Counted from the first letter of the stretch, positions 15,678 through 25,707 are shown. The stretch: 64,000 nt of DNA from Anaerobaca lacustris (GCF_030012215.1 NZ_JASCXX010000017.1:52715-116714); one strand, 5' to 3'. Notes: a model not told the origin generated them from the sequence alone. Made by a program: numbers and translations.

Positions 15678-18485
15678 CTACTTCATTACGAAGGCCAGGG
15701 TCGGGTCCAGTGGGTAGCGGCCGAACTGCTCGCCGTAGATGGCGATGCCGCCGGCGATGGCCTCATCGGTCTCCAGGCGGATCACGATCGTACCCTCGCG
15801 GGCAGCCTTTCGGAGGACCGGCCCCGGGATCTGGGCGGTGACGAGGTACCCGTAGGAGCCGGCCTCGTTGAGCTTGCCGTCGCGTTTCTGCGCATGCCAG
15901 GACAGAATCCCGCGATGGTCGGCCGGATCGTCGGGCAGGTCGATCGTGGCGATCGCTTCGCCGGCGATTCGGATGCGGACCGCACTGGGAGACGGGGTCT
16001 CGTCGGTCATCGGGTAGGCGTTGGGGTTCAGGCTGGGGTCGTGCGTTCCTCTGCCTCGCATGAAGTCGCCTTCCTGCTTGCCGGCGCCTTCCTTGTCCTT
16101 GCCGAAGAGCTGCTTGGCCGAGATCTCGGCCCGGAAGCTGGCGGTCTCGACGTCGCCGACATCAAGCCCCTGGGGCCAGGGGATGCGGTATTCGAAGTAG
16201 CCCGCTCCGGCTCCGTTGACCTTGAGCCCGTCGAATACGTTCCATTGCTTGACGGGCCATTCGGCCTTCGAAAAGCTCTTGGGCGCGAAGCGCACGACCT
16301 TCATCGTGCGATTGCGCTGGGTGAGCGTCTCCTGTCGCGGCTGCGCCCCGTCGCGCACGGCGAATGTGGTGAAGTTCCTTGCGAGCACGACGCCGGCGCG
16401 GTCTTCGATCTGCACGGCCAGCACGGCCACCGCCGGCTCATCGGGCATCGTCACTTCGAGCGGATCGATGGCCCCGCACATCCACGCGCGGTACGGGATG
16501 TTGCGCCGTTGGATACGGCCGAAGCTGCGCTCGCGGCCCAGGCTGTCCCAGCCCCGCAGGCTGGCTCGCAGGGTCAGGGCCTGGCCCGCCTGCGCGTCGG
16601 TGAGGAACGAGACGTACAGCGGGACCTCCAGGCTCGAACCCGGCTTGACTTCCTGGCACAGCTCTTCGCTCAGGGCGACGTAGAAATCGCTGTGCAGATC
16701 GCGCAGGCTCATGCCGGGCATCAGCTCCTCCATCCCGGTGAATTTCTCGGAGCGATCGAAACGCCAGTATCCGTTCCATTCGTTGATCACGTCGTGGTGT
16801 TCGGTGTAGAGCCAGCCGCAGACTTTCGGGTGCCGCCGGAACGCATCCATCATGAGATGGTAGTCCCAACTCCAGTCCACATCGCCCGTGCTGCCTTCAT
16901 AGCCCCAGACGTTGCCGCATTCGCTGTTGAACAGAGGCTCCCTGCCCTGCTTGCGCCCGCCGATGTAGTTCCACGTCGAGCCCTCGTAGGTGTCGCGCGT
17001 GACCTGGGCCAGGTGTTCGGTCCACTCGTAGCCGGGTAAATAGGCGTGCCAGCTATTGATGTCCGTCAGGACGTGGTCATGGTTGCAGGGCGAGTTGTCT
17101 TCCACCAGCCGCGTCGGGTCGAGCCGCTTGGCCAGCCGTACCACCGAGGCGACCCACTCCTGTGTTTCGGGTGTGTAGCCTTTGTCCCCTGTGCGCAGCC
17201 CCCATGTCTCGTTGAACGGGACCCAACTGAAGATGCACGGATGGTTGAAGTCGCGCTTAATCATCCCGCGAAGGGCGACCTCGATTTCGTTGCGCATGTC
17301 CGCGTCGGGCTGGCCCCAACTGTTGGGCACGTCCGCCATGATCAGCATGCCCAGCTTGTCGGCCCAGTAGAGCTTGCGCGGGATGCCGATCTTGACGTGG
17401 ATGCGCTGGCCGTTGAGACCGATCTGGCGCGACCGCAGGATCTCGTCACGCATGAACGCGTCGCTGGGGAACGTGTAGAAGCCTTCGGGGTGATACGCCT
17501 GGTCGAGCGACATCTTCAGGTAGACGGGCTTGTTGTTCAGCGCGATGTAGGGATAGTCCGTTCCGGGCAGGTTGACGACGCTGATCTTTCGCATCCCGAA
17601 GTAGGTCGAGACGACGTCTTCGGCCCCCTGGCCCGACAGGACGGCCTTGACCTCGTAGAGGTACGGGTCTTCGAGCGACCAGAGCCGCATCGGTTTGATG
17701 GGCACGTCGAACTCGATCTCCTGGCGTCCCTTGGCGACGGTCGTCTGTGCGGCGCCGCTGGCTCGGTCCTCCGGCTTGAACTGGATCGCCAGACGCATCG
17801 CGTCGGGCGCCGGCTGGCTCAGCGTGGCCTTGACGGTGACCTTGCCCGCGTCGATGTCCGGCAGAAAGTGCACCGTTTCCAGCGCGACCTTGGGCCGGGC
17901 CTCCAGGTAGATCGTCTGCCAGATGCCCTTGGCCTGGCCGTAGCCCTGCTTGCCTTCCAGCTTGAACGGATGCGGCGTATCGTCGACACGCAGCACGAGG
18001 GTTTGGTCCTGACCCCACTTGACGTGGTCGGTCAGCTCGAACTCGAACGGTGTGTACCCGCCCTGGAAGCTGCCGACCTTCTGGCCGTCGAGCCAGCCGG
18101 CCGTTCGCCAGTCGCAGGCGCCGACCACCACGAAGACCCGATTGGCCTTCCAGTCGGCGGGCACGCGGATCGTCCGTTTGTACCAGGCGATGTCGGCCTG
18201 GTCCTCCACGCCGGACAGATCCGAGCCCCACGGGAACGGGACCATGATCGACAGCGGAAATTCCGTCTTGCCGGACGACCAGTTGTTGGCCAGTCCCGCG
18301 TCCTCCTTGTCGAAGCCCAACTGCCACGGGCCGTTCAGATTGATCCACAGCGGCCGCTCGAAGTTGGGCCGCGGATGCTCCGGCAGCGGGATGTCCTGAG
18401 CCCTTGCAGGATTACCCCAGATGCCACACACAACCATCGCAAGAATGACGGCGATCGCAGGTATCGTTCGGCTGATGTCTCTCAT
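15678..18485 (-). CDS. Secreted glycoside hydrolase family 2 enzyme (beta-galactosidase/glucuronidase-like)
   Basis: The start (MRDISRTIPA, 18485) follows AAAGGGTGG and a signal peptide ends near ARAQ (residue 29). The order of domains in this 935-residue protein is a jelly-roll sugar-binding domain (35-210), an immunoglobulin-like domain (215-320) and a TIM barrel (325-610). The barrel carries acid/base E426 in FNETWG and nucleophile E522 in FNSECGN. A further beta-rich C-terminal region of about 300 residues follows. It should cleave terminal beta-linked sugars from oligo- or polysaccharide in the periplasm. Exact substrate is not readable from sequence. The downstream esterase-like gene supports a role in breaking down decorated polysaccharides. 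Confidence 0.9.
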   Translation of the reverse strand: MRDISRTIPAIAVILAMVVCGIWGNPARAQDIPLPEHPRPNFERPLWINLNGPWQLGFDKEDAGLANNWSSGKTEFPLSIMVPFPWGSDLSGVEDQADIAWYKRTIRVPADWKANRVFVVVGACDWRTAGWLDGQKVGSFQGGYTPFEFELTDHVKWGQDQTLVLRVDDTPHPFKLEGKQGYGQAKGIWQTIYLEARPKVALETVHFLPDIDAGKVTVKATLSQPAPDAMRLAIQFKPEDRASGAAQTTVAKGRQEIEFDVPIKPMRLWSLEDPYLYEVKAVLSGQGAEDVVSTYFGMRKISVVNLPGTDYPYIALNNKPVYLKMSLDQAYHPEGFYTFPSDAFMRDEILRSRQIGLNGQRIHVKIGIPRKLYWADKLGMLIMADVPNSWGQPDADMRNEIEVALRGMIKRDFNHPCIFSWVPFNETWGLRTGDKGYTPETQEWVASVVRLAKRLDPTRLVEDNSPCNHDHVLTDINSWHAYLPGYEWTEHLAQVTRDTYEGSTWNYIGGRKQGREPLFNSECGNVWGYEGSTGDVDWSWDYHLMMDAFRRHPKVCGWLYTEHHDVINEWNGYWRFDRSEKFTGMEELMPGMSLRDLHSDFYVALSEELCQEVKPGSSLEVPLYVSFLTDAQAGQALTLRASLRGWDSLGRERSFGRIQRRNIPYRAWMCGAIDPLEVTMPDEPAVAVLAVQIEDRAGVVLARNFTTFAVRDGAQPRQETLTQRNRTMKVVRFAPKSFSKAEWPVKQWNVFDGLKVNGAGAGYFEYRIPWPQGLDVGDVETASFRAEISAKQLFGKDKEGAGKQEGDFMRGRGTHDPSLNPNAYPMTDETPSPSAVRIRIAGEAIATIDLPDDPADHRGILSWHAQKRDGKLNEAGSYGYLVTAQIPGPVLRKAAREGTIVIRLETDEAIAGGIAIYGEQFGRYPLDPTLAFVMK

Positions 18486-18747
18486 CGAAACCACCCTTTC
18501 AAGAAGGCCCCATCGTTGTATGCAAGTGCATCGGTGTAAGACGCCCAAGCCTATCCGCACCGCCCGATGTTGTCCAGTGTTCTTCCCGTCGCATATCGCC
18601 GTGCCAGGGAATCCTCGCACACACGGCGAGCGAAAAGACGGCTTTCCAGTTGACATCGGGCCGGGACCGTGTGATCGTATGCGACAACGTGCATCGCCAG
18701 CCATTTGATGGTCGTTCGGACAAGAACGGGAATCTCGGGCATTGCGT

Positions 18748-19368
18748 ATGAGCGCGGAGGCATTCGTACAGACGTCGCTGTACTTTCTGGCGCTGATCAA
18801 TCCTGCCAGCAAGGTGTTCCTTCTGTCGTCGATGGACCCTCCATGCCGGCGCCCCGAACTGCTGAGAATCGCGGTGACGGCAACGTCGGTGGCGTTGGTG
18901 ATCCTGTTGGTGCTCTCCGGCATCGGTCATTTCCTGCTGCATGAAGTGTTTCGCGTCGAGATGTACTCCTTGCAGGTGGCCGGGGGCATCATCCTGTTCA
19001 TCATCGGCTTGACGGCGGTCCGACGGGGTCGCTTCTACGAGCAGGACCTGCATGGGGCCAAGGACATCTCGATCGTTCCATTGGCAGCGCCGTTGATCGC
19101 CGGTCCCGGCACGATCACAGCCGCTATCTCATTTGCGGCGACACAGGGGGTGGCGATCACGGCGCTGTCCTTGACGACGGCGCTGGCCGTCAATTTTCTG
19201 GTCATGCTGATGTCGCTGTGGATCGGTCGGATTCTCGAACGGTTTCATGCGTTCGGTCCACTGATCCGCATCACGGGTCTGATCGTCACGGCGGTGGCGG
19301 TGCAGATGACGCTTTCCGGCCTGTCCCAATGGCTCGGCCCCATCCTGTCGCCTGCACCGGCAGAATAG
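18748..19368 (+). CDS. MarC-family integral membrane protein
   Basis: The 206-residue protein starts MSAEAFVQTS; a TTG six bases upstream is a weaker choice. Six hydrophobic helices are visible. FLALINPASKVFLL near the N-terminus and PLIAGPGTITAAI near the middle are the two family signatures of MarC/UPF0056 proteins. The molecular function of the family is unsettled. It diverges from the GH2 gene and converges on the FAH gene 11 bp away. Confidence 0.88.
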   Translation: MSAEAFVQTSLYFLALINPASKVFLLSSMDPPCRRPELLRIAVTATSVALVILLVLSGIGHFLLHEVFRVEMYSLQVAGGIILFIIGLTAVRRGRFYEQDLHGAKDISIVPLAAPLIAGPGTITAAISFAATQGVAITALSLTTALAVNFLVMLMSLWIGRILERFHAFGPLIRITGLIVTAVAVQMTLSGLSQWLGPILSPAPAE

Positions 19369-19379
19369 GGCGCGTCGGG

Positions 19380-20327
19380 CTACCGCTTCAGCGGCTCGTA
19401 GAACGTCTCGGGACGCGGGCCCAGCGTGTTGGTGAGGGTCCCGAGCCCGTCGATAGCGCCTTCGATCACGTCGCCGGCCTGGAGGAAGTTGCCGGTGGCT
19501 ATGGCCACGCCGGACGGGGTGCCGGTGCAAATCACGTCGCCCGGCTCCAGCGTCATCAGGTGGCTCAGGAACGATACGATGTCCGCGACGGGGTAGATCA
19601 TCTGCGAGGAATTGGCGTCTTGGCGGACCTGCCCGTTGACCTTCAGCACCATGTGCAGGTTCTGGACGTCGGTGACCTCATCCTTCGTGACCAGGTACGG
19701 GCCGGTGGGCAGGAAGCCGTCGGCCCACTTGCCGCCGAGCCAGTCGTAGAACTCGTCCCACGGCCGCTTGCCTCGGCCTTCCTTGAAGGTCACGCTCCGG
19801 GCCGAGACGTCGTTGGCGATCATGTAGCCTGCGATGCAGTCCAGGGCGCGATCGGCCGGCACGCACTTCGCCTTGCTTGCGATAACAACGGCCAGCTCGA
19901 GCTCGTAGTCGATCTGGCGGCTGTAGACGGGCCAGGGGATCGTCTCGCCCGGTCCGCAGACCACGTTGGCCGGCATCAGGAACGGTCGCGGCACGGTGGT
20001 CCAGCGGGGCGAATCGGACAGTCCCAGTTCGAACCCCCGGCTCTGCGATGCCTCCTTGATGTGCTCGGCGTAGTTGCCGGCCAGGGCCAGGAGCTTGCCT
20101 GGCTCCGGCAGGGGGGCCAGAAGTGTCACCGTGTCCAGCGGGACCGCTTCCGTCGTTTCGGGCAGTCGTGCCAGAACGTCCAGGCAGGCCGAACCTCGCC
20201 GGAGAATGTCCATGACGCTCTGCGGGGCATCCCGGTCGGGCCAGGCCAATGGGATATCCACGACGCCGCGATCCGTCGCGATGCCGCACGAAACCACCCC
20301 GTTGCGTCGATATGTCACCAGCTTCAT
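19380..20327 (-). CDS. Fumarylacetoacetate hydrolase family protein
   Basis: The start (MKLVTYRRNG, 20327) is preceded by AGGAGA at eight bases. In the 315-residue protein an N-terminal domain (1-75) precedes the FAH fold. Metal-binding acidic residues lie in the YELELAVVI motif and at SVTFKEGRG/KWADGFLPTGPYL. ICTGTPSGVA and the GDVIEGAIDGLGTLTN end are typical. Members hydrate or hydrolyse C-C bonds in 2-keto acid and aromatic or sugar-acid catabolism. The substrate here is unknown. It is read from its own promoter at 20372-20399. Confidence 0.88.
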   Translation of the reverse strand: MKLVTYRRNGVVSCGIATDRGVVDIPLAWPDRDAPQSVMDILRRGSACLDVLARLPETTEAVPLDTVTLLAPLPEPGKLLALAGNYAEHIKEASQSRGFELGLSDSPRWTTVPRPFLMPANVVCGPGETIPWPVYSRQIDYELELAVVIASKAKCVPADRALDCIAGYMIANDVSARSVTFKEGRGKRPWDEFYDWLGGKWADGFLPTGPYLVTKDEVTDVQNLHMVLKVNGQVRQDANSSQMIYPVADIVSFLSHLMTLEPGDVICTGTPSGVAIATGNFLQAGDVIEGAIDGLGTLTNTLGPRPETFYEPLKR

Positions 20328-20371
20328 TTTCGTATGTCTCCTAATGACCGACAGTTGTGCATCCGGGCGGT

Positions 20372-20399
20372 ATTGTACCGTCTTTGACGGCCTGCACAA
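20372..20399 (-). promoter_or_regulatory. Promoter for the FAH-family gene; remainder of the 20328-20702 gap
   Basis: On the minus strand TTGTGC (20394-20399), 16 bases and TACAAT (20372-20377) lie about 45 bp before the start at 20327. The rest of this 375-bp divergent gap shows only a short inverted repeat around GATATGG...CCATATC (near 20470-20510) and no gene. Confidence 0.6.
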
Positions 20400-20702
20400 G
20401 GGACGTTTGGACGCGTCTGTCACGTCCCAAAAAACGCCCGTTCGCAGAAGTGATAGCTGTTCCGACGAGATATGGGCCTTCCACGCGCGTCTTGGGCCAT
20501 ATCGGAGTGACACAGCGGAGAAATCGCACACGTAGAAACGGCGATTTCAGCCTGGAAACCGGGGTTCGCGGGAATGCTGGATCGGGCAGCGGATATTCCC
20601 TCAAGAGAAAGCCAATGCCTTTCCGATGACAGTCTCGCCGGTGGGCGAGTCGCCGTCCCGGCAGCAGCAAGCGCGTGGGTATCAGGGTTAGGAGCACGGC
20701 GA

Positions 20703-21476
20703 ATGACGTTGAAAGAGATTCTGACGGGAACGAGCAGTTGGCTGCGGTCTCATCGCTATGAGGAGGCCGGCTGTTGCCAGCCGGCGCTGAACGACGACGG
20801 GCTGATCGCCTGTGGGTTCGACGCCGACGACGATTTCTCGGACCCTCGGTCGGCCAACGCCCCGAGCGATCCGGTCGTGGTCAATCCGGTCACCTCGCTG
20901 AACCATCATGATCCGGCCGAGAAACTCCATGAGGGCATCAACCGCCTGGTGGACCAGCTTCGACAGGTCAACGAGCACCTGAACTGTCAACTTGCCCAAC
21001 ACGAGGAGTTGATGGACCGCGTGAGGGACCTGCCCAAGTCGCTGGAAAGCCTGCCGGCGTCGGTGGAGAACCAGCGGCAGTTGACCACCCGCCTGCTCGA
21101 ACAGATGCGCAGCACGTCGTTGAAGGACCAGCAATTCATCGATGCCGTGGGGCGGATTCCGCAGGAGACCGCCCGGCAGACCGATACGTTGACCTCGATC
21201 AACCATCAGCTCGCGGCCGCCGCCGATACCGACGTCCAACTGGCCGAGAGCTTCGTCAAGTTCAAGGGGACGCTCGACCGGCTCAATCACAACACGATCA
21301 GCAACACCGAAGGCATCCTTCAGATGAGCCGGACGTTCGCCGCCAGCGACCGCTATCTAAAATACGTGATCTCAAAGATGAACCGGCGCTATGCCTGGAC
21401 CCTCGCGCTGGCCTTGACCATCTGTGCCGGCGTCGTTTCCGTACTGGCCGCTCTTCTCTTCTTTCTCGCAAGCTGA
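20703..21476 (+). CDS. Coiled-coil protein with C-terminal membrane anchor
   Basis: The start MTLKEILTGT at 20703 follows TAGGAG; a longer frame from 20574 lacks a site. The 257-residue protein has a short N-terminal region, then about 130 residues of heptad-rich helix (near 75-220, with repeated leucines and few prolines). One C-terminal hydrophobic helix (about 235-255, ALTICAGVVSVLAALLFFLA) makes it tail-anchored, with its bulk probably in the cytoplasm. No enzyme motif. The role is unknown; partner binding at the membrane is plausible. Confidence 0.65.
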   Translation: MTLKEILTGTSSWLRSHRYEEAGCCQPALNDDGLIACGFDADDDFSDPRSANAPSDPVVVNPVTSLNHHDPAEKLHEGINRLVDQLRQVNEHLNCQLAQHEELMDRVRDLPKSLESLPASVENQRQLTTRLLEQMRSTSLKDQQFIDAVGRIPQETARQTDTLTSINHQLAAAADTDVQLAESFVKFKGTLDRLNHNTISNTEGILQMSRTFAASDRYLKYVISKMNRRYAWTLALALTICAGVVSVLAALLFFLAS

Positions 21477-21589
21477 CCGCGTTTGGATGGGGGCCGCCGC
21501 TGACGGGGGACGGCCCTGTCCACCGCAGGGTGTGCTCCGCACACAATCGGGGCGCCGATCGTGGGCGTGGTTCACCCTGCGGATTTCGG

Positions 21590-21787
21590 TCAGCGACGAT
21601 AACCTCGATACGGGCCGGGCCGATGCGCTCTCGGCGGGGCGGGGACGACCTCGACGACTCTGACGACCGGCGCATGGACGATGCGAGGCCGTCGGCGGCT
21701 GTAACGTTCCTCGTAGCTGAAGGACATGCACCCGCTCAGCGTGATGGCCGCCGTGCAGACGAGCGTGATGAGAAGCGTGCGTTTCAT
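21590..21787 (-). CDS. Small lipoprotein with Arg/Pro-rich tail
   Basis: A 65-residue protein starts MKRTLLITLV behind GGGAGATT; an upstream ATG at 21832 is less likely. The leader ends in the lipobox LSGC (C19), so it should be lipidated. The remainder (about 45 residues) is rich in Arg, Pro, Tyr and Val. No function can be named. It is convergent with the coiled-coil gene. Confidence 0.65.
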   Translation of the reverse strand: MKRTLLITLVCTAAITLSGCMSFSYEERYSRRRPRIVHAPVVRVVEVVPAPPRAHRPGPYRGYRR

Positions 21788-21979
21788 GGTCCAATCTCCC
21801 AAAAACGACGGTTCGTTGCATTCCTGTTCCACCCAGTAGAGGCAGCGGCTGCGCCCGTGGTAACGGTGCGTGCGGGTGGACTTTCCGCGAGGTTGGCGCT
21901 GGTCGGGCGGGCGACGATCTGCTACTCTCTTCGGCGTTTGGGATCGGATGGACGTCTGTGAAGGTCAGGAGATGGACGC

Positions 21980-23380
21980 ATGAAGAAGGGACTGTTGCTC
22001 AGAAGTGCCATTGTGGCCGCTCTCGGGGGCTTGCTGTTCGGTTTTGACACCGCCGTGATCTCGGGCGCCGAGCAGACGCTGCAGGAGCTGTTCGCCGGGA
22101 CGTATGACTCGCTGGCGGCCGGTATGAGCGCCTTTGGATTCATGGGCAAGCCGGGCTTCTGGCATGGATGCACCACCGCCAGCGCCCTGATCGGCACGAT
22201 CCTCGGCGCATGGCTGAGCAGCAAACCGTCGGACGCCTTCGGCCGCCGCAAGACGCTGTCGCTGTTGGCGGTGCTGTATTTCGTCTCGGCTGTCGGCAGC
22301 GCCTTCGCGTGGGACTGGTGGTCGTTCGTGATCGCGCGGTTCCTGGGCGGATTGGCGGTCGGCGGTTCGTCGGTCGTCGGTCCGATCTACATCGCGGAGA
22401 TCTCCCCGGCCCGCAGCCGGGGCCGGCTGGTGGCCCTGTTCCAGTTCAACATCGTCTTCGGCATCCTGCTGGCCTTCTTGTCCAACTACATCATCGGCAC
22501 CCTGAACCTCGGTGACATCGAATGGCGATGGATGTTCGGTGTCGAGGCCTTCCCGGCGGTGGCGTTCTTCTTCCTGCTGCTGGGCAACCCGCGGAGCCCC
22601 CGCTGGCTGATGGCCCAGGGCCGCCCCGACGAGGCGCGCGGCATCCTGGAGCGACTCGGTGCCGACGATGTGGCCCTGGAGATGCAGGAGATCCAGAAAT
22701 CCATCGAGCTGGCCCACCACAGCATCGGCGAGCCCTTCTTTCGAAAGATCTACCTGAAGCCCATCCTGCTGGCGTTTCTGATCGCGGCGTTCAACCAGCT
22801 TTCCGGGATCAACGCGCTGCTCTACTACTCGACGCGGATCTTCGAGCTGGCCGGGGCCAGCGCCGATTTCGCGCGTCTGCAAAGCGTGATCGTCGGCGCG
22901 ACGAATCTGGTCTTCACGATGCTGGCCATCGCGATCATCGACCACTTCGGCCGCAAGAAGCTCATGCTCGTCGGCTCGCTGGGCTATATCCTCAGCCTCG
23001 GCACCGTAGCGTGGGCGTTTCACACCGAGCGGGGCGGGGCCATCGTTCTGGGATGCTTCCTGCTGTTCATCGCGTCCCATGCCTTCGGGCAGGGCGCGGT
23101 CATCTGGGTGTTCATCAGCGAGATCTTCCCGACGCAGGTCCGCGCCAAGGGCCAGGCGCTGGGCTCGTTCACGCACTGGTTCATGTGTGCGGCGATCTCG
23201 TGGACCTTCCCCATGCTGGTGGGCCGCCCGGACGCCCCCGGCGCCAGTCAGGCGGGGGCGCGCGTCTTCGCCTTCTACGCCGGCATGATGGTGCTCCAAT
23301 TGATCTGGGTGATCGCGATGATGCCCGAGACCAAAGGCGTGCCGCTGGAGAAGATCCAGAAGGAACTCGGCATCGAATAG
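21980..23380 (+). CDS. Sugar:proton symporter of the MFS (sugar porter) family
   Basis: The 466-residue protein starts behind AGGAGATG and has twelve hydrophobic helices. The GGLLFGFDTAVISGA opening, FGRRKTLSL between helices 2 and 3, the central RSPRWLM loop and the C-terminal PETKGVPLEKIQ are hallmarks of sugar porter transporters. It should import a hexose or pentose using the proton gradient. It ends 7 bp before the convergent propeller gene. No neighbouring sugar kinase identifies the substrate. Confidence 0.92.
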   Translation: MKKGLLLRSAIVAALGGLLFGFDTAVISGAEQTLQELFAGTYDSLAAGMSAFGFMGKPGFWHGCTTASALIGTILGAWLSSKPSDAFGRRKTLSLLAVLYFVSAVGSAFAWDWWSFVIARFLGGLAVGGSSVVGPIYIAEISPARSRGRLVALFQFNIVFGILLAFLSNYIIGTLNLGDIEWRWMFGVEAFPAVAFFFLLLGNPRSPRWLMAQGRPDEARGILERLGADDVALEMQEIQKSIELAHHSIGEPFFRKIYLKPILLAFLIAAFNQLSGINALLYYSTRIFELAGASADFARLQSVIVGATNLVFTMLAIAIIDHFGRKKLMLVGSLGYILSLGTVAWAFHTERGGAIVLGCFLLFIASHAFGQGAVIWVFISEIFPTQVRAKGQALGSFTHWFMCAAISWTFPMLVGRPDAPGASQAGARVFAFYAGMMVLQLIWVIAMMPETKGVPLEKIQKELGIE

Positions 23381-23386
23381 AGTCTG

Positions 23387-24688
23387 TCACGGCTGTCGCA
23401 CGTCGTAGCACGACAGTGTGTCGTGATAGCGCAGGTAGAGCCGGCCGTCGAGCAGAACCGGATGGGCCCAGGCGTCGCGGAGACGCTCCCCGGTCAGGCT
23501 GAACCGCCCGACGATGTCGAGGCCGTCGGGTGTTGGTCGGATCAGGCCGACGTTGCCTTGCTCGTCGAGGAGGTAGAGCCTTCCATCGGCGTAGATGGCG
23601 GCGCCCGTGGTGAAGGCCTCCATCTCGTATCTCGTCTCGCCCGTGTTCCAGTCGAACCCGAACCACCACTTGGGCCGGGTGTAGCCGGCGGCGTAGAGGA
23701 CCCCGTCGACGAGGAGGCCGCCGCCGGTGACGGAGTCGATAAAGGACTTCCAGGTCAATACCGCTCGATCCCCGGAGAGTTGGTACTGGCGGCCCAGCGA
23801 ATCATAGGGCGTCATGAAGAAGACGCGACCGGAGTCGTAGACGGGGGGCGAGACGTTCGTGCCATAGCGATTCTTCACCGGCACGGTCCAGAGCAACTCG
23901 CCCGTGTCGGCATCGACGCCGAAACCGGTGGCGGCTGAGCAGTTGATGATCTGCCTGCGTCCGCCGTGGCGCACCAGGATCGGTGAGCTGTGTGAGACGG
24001 CGTCTTCGAGCGGTGGGGTGGTCCAGACGGTCCGGCCGGTTCCCTTGTCCAGTGCGGCCATCAGGGCTTTCTTGCCGCTGACGGTGACGATGACGTGCGG
24101 GCCGTCGGCGAGCACGCACTCGCTCAGTGCCCACGTGATGTTCTTGCCCTCGAACCGCTCCAGGATGTCTACTGCCCAGAGTTCGCTGCCGGAAGCGGCG
24201 TCGAGGCACGCGACCCGGCCGTGGGCGTTCATATGGTACAGACGGCCCTCGCTGAATGTGCAGCTCGCGCGGGCGCCGGGGTAGGGGTTCCTCCAGTAGG
24301 CGCCGTTCGTGGTGCGCCACAGCGGCGTGCCGTCGAGGCCGAAGGCAAAGATCACGAGGTCCTCGCCCACGTCGCCGGTGATGTAGAAGCGATCGCGCAC
24401 GATGATCGGGCTGGACCAGCCTTTGCCGAGCCCATCGATGGTCCAGAGACGCTTTGGCCCGCCTTCAGGCCACTGCGTCAGCAGGCCCGTCTCTTCGGAG
24501 ATGCCGTCCCGGCGCGGGCCTCGCCACTGAGGCCAGTCCGGCTCGGGCGATGCGATCAGGCCGTCCCTGGGTGAGGCCTGTTCGGCGGCGGTCGAAGACG
24601 GCCCGATGAAGAAGTGGCCGCCCGCCACGAGCAGCGCGACGATGCCCACCAACCGGCGTCTGTCTTCGAGGAAACATAACCGTTTCAT
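23387..24688 (-). CDS. Exported PQQ-type beta-propeller protein
   Basis: The start MKRLCFLEDR (24688) follows AAGGAG; residues about 9-32 form a signal anchor. The 433-residue protein opens with WPQWRGPRRDGISEETGLL, the signature of planctomycetal quinoprotein-like propellers. It continues through repeated blades (A/D-x-G-x-LWxT units) to the end. No clear PQQ dehydrogenase ligand set is seen, so it is likelier a binding or scaffold protein than an alcohol dehydrogenase. The promoter at 24737-24766 drives it. Confidence 0.82.
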   Translation of the reverse strand: MKRLCFLEDRRRLVGIVALLVAGGHFFIGPSSTAAEQASPRDGLIASPEPDWPQWRGPRRDGISEETGLLTQWPEGGPKRLWTIDGLGKGWSSPIIVRDRFYITGDVGEDLVIFAFGLDGTPLWRTTNGAYWRNPYPGARASCTFSEGRLYHMNAHGRVACLDAASGSELWAVDILERFEGKNITWALSECVLADGPHVIVTVSGKKALMAALDKGTGRTVWTTPPLEDAVSHSSPILVRHGGRRQIINCSAATGFGVDADTGELLWTVPVKNRYGTNVSPPVYDSGRVFFMTPYDSLGRQYQLSGDRAVLTWKSFIDSVTGGGLLVDGVLYAAGYTRPKWWFGFDWNTGETRYEMEAFTTGAAIYADGRLYLLDEQGNVGLIRPTPDGLDIVGRFSLTGERLRDAWAHPVLLDGRLYLRYHDTLSCYDVRQP

Positions 24689-24736
24689 TCCGGCTTCTCC
24701 TTCACAACACACGGCACAATCTCTTCCGACTCGCCC

Positions 24737-24766
24737 ATGATAGGAAGCCTTTGCGATGGTTGTCAA
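24737..24766 (-). promoter_or_regulatory. Promoter for the beta-propeller gene
   Basis: On the minus strand TTGACA (24761-24766), 18 bases and TATCAT (24737-24742) lie about 50 bp before the start at 24688. The -35 box overlaps the last codons of the upstream HAD gene. Confidence 0.72.
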
Positions 24767-25572
24767 CGCACAACGGTCCTGGTGGCGATCCATTCGATGC
24801 ATTCGGCGAGGCTGGTCACTTCGAGGTCGCAGACGACGCCGTCACGGCGGGGTATGCCCGTGCGGTTGACCCAGACGGCCTTCATGCCGACGGCCCAGGC
24901 GCCCTGGATGTCCCTGCTCTGGCTGTCGCCGAGCATCACGGCGGCGGTCGGATGGACCTTCAGGCGGGCGAGCAGAGTCTGGAAGATGCGTGGGTCCGGC
25001 TTCGCTACGCCGATGTCCGCCGCGACAAGGACCTCGTCGAAGTAGGGGGTCAGGCCCGCCCCGGCGACCTTCTCCCGCTGGAGGTCCGAGGCGCCGTTGG
25101 TCAGCAGGGCCAGGCGGCATCCCCCTCGCAGTCGCTCCAGGGCAGGGCGGACGTCGTCGTACACGACGTGACGCGCGCGTCGGTGCGTGACGAAGGCGTT
25201 CGCCAGTTCGGTAGCCAGGTCCTCATCGTCGACGCCATGGAGACGCAGGGCCCCCAGCCACGAATCCCGCCGGTATCTCGGCGCCCAGTTGCGCAACAGG
25301 GCGAGGTCTGCGTGCTCGCCTTCGAAGCGCGACCAGAGGGCCTCCCACGAACTGATGCCCACCTCGGCGGCATAGGTGCGGGCGGGGCTGTGATGGTGCC
25401 AGAGATCGCGGCACGTCTCTCGTACGGCAGAGTGCAGGGCAGCCGGGTCAAGGCCGCACCGCCTGGCGGCCAGTTGGCATGCTGCCCCAAAGGCGGCATC
25501 GGCCGAGTCCTTCTCCACCACCAGGGTATCGTCGAGGTCGAACACCAGTGCGTCGATCGCGGTTTCAGGCAT
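24763..25572 (-). CDS. HAD-superfamily hydrolase
   Basis: The start MPETAIDALV at 25572 sits about ten bases after AGGGA. The 269-residue protein has motif I FDLDDTLV (D12, D14), motif II LLTNG near 135, and motifs III/IV around KPDPRIFQTLL and MLGDSQSRDIQGA (near 215). A helical cap lies between motifs I and II. This is the layout of a subfamily I phosphatase (haloacid dehalogenase-like/YjjG-like). The substrate is likely a small phosphorylated metabolite and cannot be specified. The preceding gene on the same strand stops 135 bp away. Confidence 0.85.
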   Translation of the reverse strand: MPETAIDALVFDLDDTLVVEKDSADAAFGAACQLAARRCGLDPAALHSAVRETCRDLWHHHSPARTYAAEVGISSWEALWSRFEGEHADLALLRNWAPRYRRDSWLGALRLHGVDDEDLATELANAFVTHRRARHVVYDDVRPALERLRGGCRLALLTNGASDLQREKVAGAGLTPYFDEVLVAADIGVAKPDPRIFQTLLARLKVHPTAAVMLGDSQSRDIQGAWAVGMKAVWVNRTGIPRRDGVVCDLEVTSLAECIEWIATRTVVR

Positions 25573-25707
25573 CTCGCGGGCATCCCTGATCGTCAAGGCG
25601 TCGTGCGCCGCGTTGCGTGAGGCGTAGGACCCGCGCCGTCTCACGGCTCGACGTGTGTGTCGCGCCGTGAGACGATCGCTGGCCATCCGATCCGGCATCG
25701 ATGTGCA

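Noticed and set aside
17046..18539. 497-residue plus-strand frame
   Set aside because: It is antisense to the GH2 gene, whose catalytic motifs are clear.
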